Assembly (NCBI GenBank): GCA_903837025.1
Contig: CAILTC010000481.1
Location: forward strand, 1 to 18,761
Source of the DNA: an uncultured Bacteroidota bacterium
GTDB taxonomy: Bacteria; Bacteroidota; Bacteroidia; Flavobacteriales; Flavobacteriaceae
Reading direction: 5' to 3'
Length of the DNA stretch: 18,761 bases
Shown: in pieces, positions 16,965 through 18,761 of the stretch
How positions within the stretch are numbered: position 1 is the first letter of the stretch
Layout: the number at the start of each line of letters is the position of its first letter
Notes under the pieces: model-generated
Told to the model about the DNA's origin: nothing
What the model saw: only the letters and a program-made list of their open reading frames with translations
The model's database searches: none
Translations under genes and position numbers: made by a program

Positions 16965-18641
16965 ATGAGGTATTTTAGTTATTTGTTGTTGTTTGTTTGT
17001 TTTAGTAGTATGAGTGGTTTTTCCCAAGAAAAAATCATTAAACATACTGTTTCAAAGGGAGAAACAATTAGCGAAATTGCAGATAAATACAATATAAAAA
17101 CTTCAGCAATTTATGAACTAAATCCAAAAGCTAAAAAAGGAATCAAATTTAAAACGGTATTGTTGATTCCAACAAAGTCTAAAAAACATGCAGTTTCAAC
17201 TCCCGAAATTGCGACTAATCATACGGATTACACACACGAAGTTCTCCCGAAAGAAACACTATATGGTATTGCCAAACAATATAATGCAAGTGTTGAAGAT
17301 TTATATAAAATGAATCCGAATTTGGAAAAAGAAGGATTGAGAAAAGGGGAGAAAATAAATGTTCCTCAAACTGAGTCCGATAATTTAGCTTCGACTTCAA
17401 CTCCAAAAATTGAATTTCATAAAACTACTATTCCTGAGATAACTACTTCTAAGAAAGAAATTGTTGTTTCATCAAAACCAGCGGATAAAGAGGAAATTAA
17501 GCCTGAAGGAATTGTTCGCGAAGTATTACCAAAAGAATCTTTATATTCGATAGCTAAGCAATATGGGATTAAATTATCCGATTTGCAAAATGCTAATTCA
17601 TCTTTAGGAACTAGTGGGTTGAAAGTAGGTCAAAAAATTATTATACCTGTTAAAGCAGATGCTAATTTGAATTTGGCCACAGCTGTAAAACCAATAAAAT
17701 TAGAAAAAGAAGTTGTCGTTTTGCCTAAACCAATTGTTGAGATTAAAAAGGGAGCAACAACCGAAATTACTCATGAAGTTTTACCCAAAGAATCTTTATA
17801 TTCAATTGCAAAACAATACAAAATTACTATTGCTGATTTACAGAAGGTCAATTCGGCATTAGGGAATAAGGCATTGAAGGTAGGTCAGAAAATAATTGTG
17901 CCTGTTAAAAATGAAAATAATACTGATTTGGTAGCCAAAGAAGAGGTGTCAAAAACAGAAAAAGAAATTCTTGTTTCGCCTCAACCAACACATGAAAATA
18001 AAACAGTCGAATTGGAGGCTACACATAAGGTTTTGCCAAAAGAAACTAAGTATGGAATTGCAAAAGAATATGGAATATCTGTAAAGCAATTAGAAGAACA
18101 AAATCCGAAGATTGTAAAAGAGCTTCTTGTGGGTTATGAACTTAAAATCCGAAGCTCGAAAATAATTGAAACTTCTGCACCAGTCCAAGAAATTGTTACT
18201 AAAGATCAAGTTGTAAAAGTAGATTCCGATAAAATCGTAAATACTGTTGAACACGATTCTGTTTTTGTGGATAAATTGATTTCGACAGCATCTGAAAATA
18301 TTGGAACGCGTTACCGTTCTGGAGGAATGACAAAAGATGGATTTGATTGTTCTGGATTAATGTGCTCCACTTTTGGTGCTTATAATATTCAATTGCCAAG
18401 ATCGTCAATGGAAATGTCTTCTTATGGGGTTAAAATTAATACTGAAAAAGCTCAAAAAGGAGATTTGATATTCTTTAAAACTAGAGGAGGTCGCCGAATC
18501 AACCACGTTGGGATGGTTGTTGAAGTTATAGACGGAGATATAAAATTCATCCATTCTTCAACAGGAGGTGGAGTGATTATTTCATCCATAAAAGAGAAAT
18601 ATTACGATAAAAATTTCGTTCAAATTAATCACGTTTTATAA
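16965..18641 (+). CDS. Five-LysM NlpC/P60 cell-wall hydrolase
   Basis: This is a predicted exported peptidoglycan hydrolase. LysM modules bind glycan chains and the NlpC/P60 cysteine-peptidase domain cuts peptide stems. A signal peptide (YLLLFVCFSSMSGFSQ, to about residue 21) is followed by five LysM modules at about 25-69, 89-134, 184-229, 268-315 and 352-396, joined by Lys/Glu/Pro/Thr-rich linkers. The catalytic domain covers about 435-558, with Cys462 in FDCSGLM, His514 in INHVGMV and His530 in KFIHSS as the likely triad. Modules 3 and 4 share an identical 15-residue core, which suggests duplication. Module 5 lacks the usual Ile-Pro ending and may bind weakly. The gene has its own promoter and terminator. 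Roles in wall turnover or cell separation are inferred from the family. Confidence 0.92.
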   Translation: MRYFSYLLLFVCFSSMSGFSQEKIIKHTVSKGETISEIADKYNIKTSAIYELNPKAKKGIKFKTVLLIPTKSKKHAVSTPEIATNHTDYTHEVLPKETLYGIAKQYNASVEDLYKMNPNLEKEGLRKGEKINVPQTESDNLASTSTPKIEFHKTTIPEITTSKKEIVVSSKPADKEEIKPEGIVREVLPKESLYSIAKQYGIKLSDLQNANSSLGTSGLKVGQKIIIPVKADANLNLATAVKPIKLEKEVVVLPKPIVEIKKGATTEITHEVLPKESLYSIAKQYKITIADLQKVNSALGNKALKVGQKIIVPVKNENNTDLVAKEEVSKTEKEILVSPQPTHENKTVELEATHKVLPKETKYGIAKEYGISVKQLEEQNPKIVKELLVGYELKIRSSKIIETSAPVQEIVTKDQVVKVDSDKIVNTVEHDSVFVDKLISTASENIGTRYRSGGMTKDGFDCSGLMCSTFGAYNIQLPRSSMEMSSYGVKINTEKAQKGDLIFFKTRGGRRINHVGMVVEVIDGDIKFIHSSTGGGVIISSIKEKYYDKNFVQINHVL

Positions 18642-18667
18642 ACGAATACCATTGTAAATCAGGTTAT

Positions 18668-18702
18668 AAAAAAACTCTCAAGTTGTCTTGAGAGTTTTTT
18701 TT
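18668..18702. terminator. Two-way terminator between convergent genes
   Basis: AAAAAAACTCTCAAG (18668-18682) pairs with CTTGAGAGTTTTTTTT (18687-18702) around a TTGT loop. A long GC-containing stem flanked by A and T runs can end both the LysM hydrolase gene and the leftward gene beyond it. Confidence 0.88.
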
Positions 18703-18715
18703 ATAACTTTTAAAA

Positions 18716-18761
18716 TTATTTTTTTGCGACACTATTTACTTCGATCCAATATCCATCAGGG
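18716..18761 (-). CDS. Glyoxalase/VOC-family protein, C-terminus only
   Basis: The complement of 18760 down to 18716 reads PDGYWIEVNSVAKK and then a stop. PDGYWIEV matches the DPDGYWIEI-like motif near the C-terminus of lactoylglutathione lyase (glyoxalase I) and related vicinal-oxygen-chelate proteins, where the Glu binds the metal. Only 14 codons are visible, so the exact enzyme cannot be told and ordinary gene finders would miss it. Its position, reading toward the two-way terminator, supports a real gene end. Confidence 0.6.
   Translation of the reverse strand, partial: PDGYWIEVNSVAKK

Noticed and set aside
1..18761. Search for tRNA, rRNA, CRISPR, insertion sequence, prophage, toxin-antitoxin or a new multi-gene system
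   Set aside because: No cloverleaf, spaced repeats, transposase, integrase or unexplained gene cluster was seen. Every sizeable gene belongs to a known family.

Overview
The window looks like a chromosomal piece of a Flavobacterium-type member of the Bacteroidota. The evidence is AT-rich DNA, gene starts without Shine-Dalgarno sequences, several upstream regions with the Bacteroidota promoter pattern (TTG, about 20 bases, then TAnnTTTG), ribosomal proteins of flavobacterial type, a mitochondrial-like aconitase, and dispersed repeats that I recall from flavobacterial genomes.

Region 1 (1-5208) is the distal part of the large ribosomal protein operon, read rightward: rplO (start cut off), secY, infA, rpmJ, rpsM, rpsK, rpsD, rpoA, rplQ, then a hairpin terminator. 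It makes ribosomal proteins, initiation factor 1, the Sec channel and the RNA polymerase alpha subunit. The 92-base rpsK-rpsD gap can fold into a long imperfect hairpin that may be a control element.

Region 2 (5209-6612) starts with a gene-poor stretch holding what look like degenerate copies of interspersed repeats. It then has a promoter, carA (carbamoyl-phosphate synthase small subunit) and a terminator that can serve both directions.

Region 3 (6630-8663) is a leftward gene for a secreted or lipid-anchored alpha-amylase resembling the Pyrococcus/Thermococcus enzymes, followed by about 590 bases of non-coding DNA. As written, the amylase start codon is out of frame with the rest of the gene because of a run of seven A residues. 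One base fewer would restore a complete lipoprotein signal peptide joined to the catalytic domain.

Region 4 (8664-16772), rightward, holds a SurA-like periplasmic chaperone/prolyl isomerase, a MoxR-type AAA+ ATPase, and two unrelated-subfamily aconitases in tandem (AcnB type, then mitochondrial type). Each aconitase gene is followed by a terminator. Both enzymes would serve the citrate-to-isocitrate step of the TCA cycle.

Region 5 (16773-18761) holds a promoter, an exported five-LysM NlpC/P60 cell-wall hydrolase, a strong two-way terminator, and the last 14 codons of a leftward glyoxalase/VOC-family gene.

Most of the window is housekeeping. I found no RNA gene, CRISPR array, insertion sequence, prophage or defence system, and no convincing new multi-gene system. 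The points most worth a second look are the amylase (frameshift and archaeal-type sequence), the rpsD leader and the repeat-filled gap before carA.
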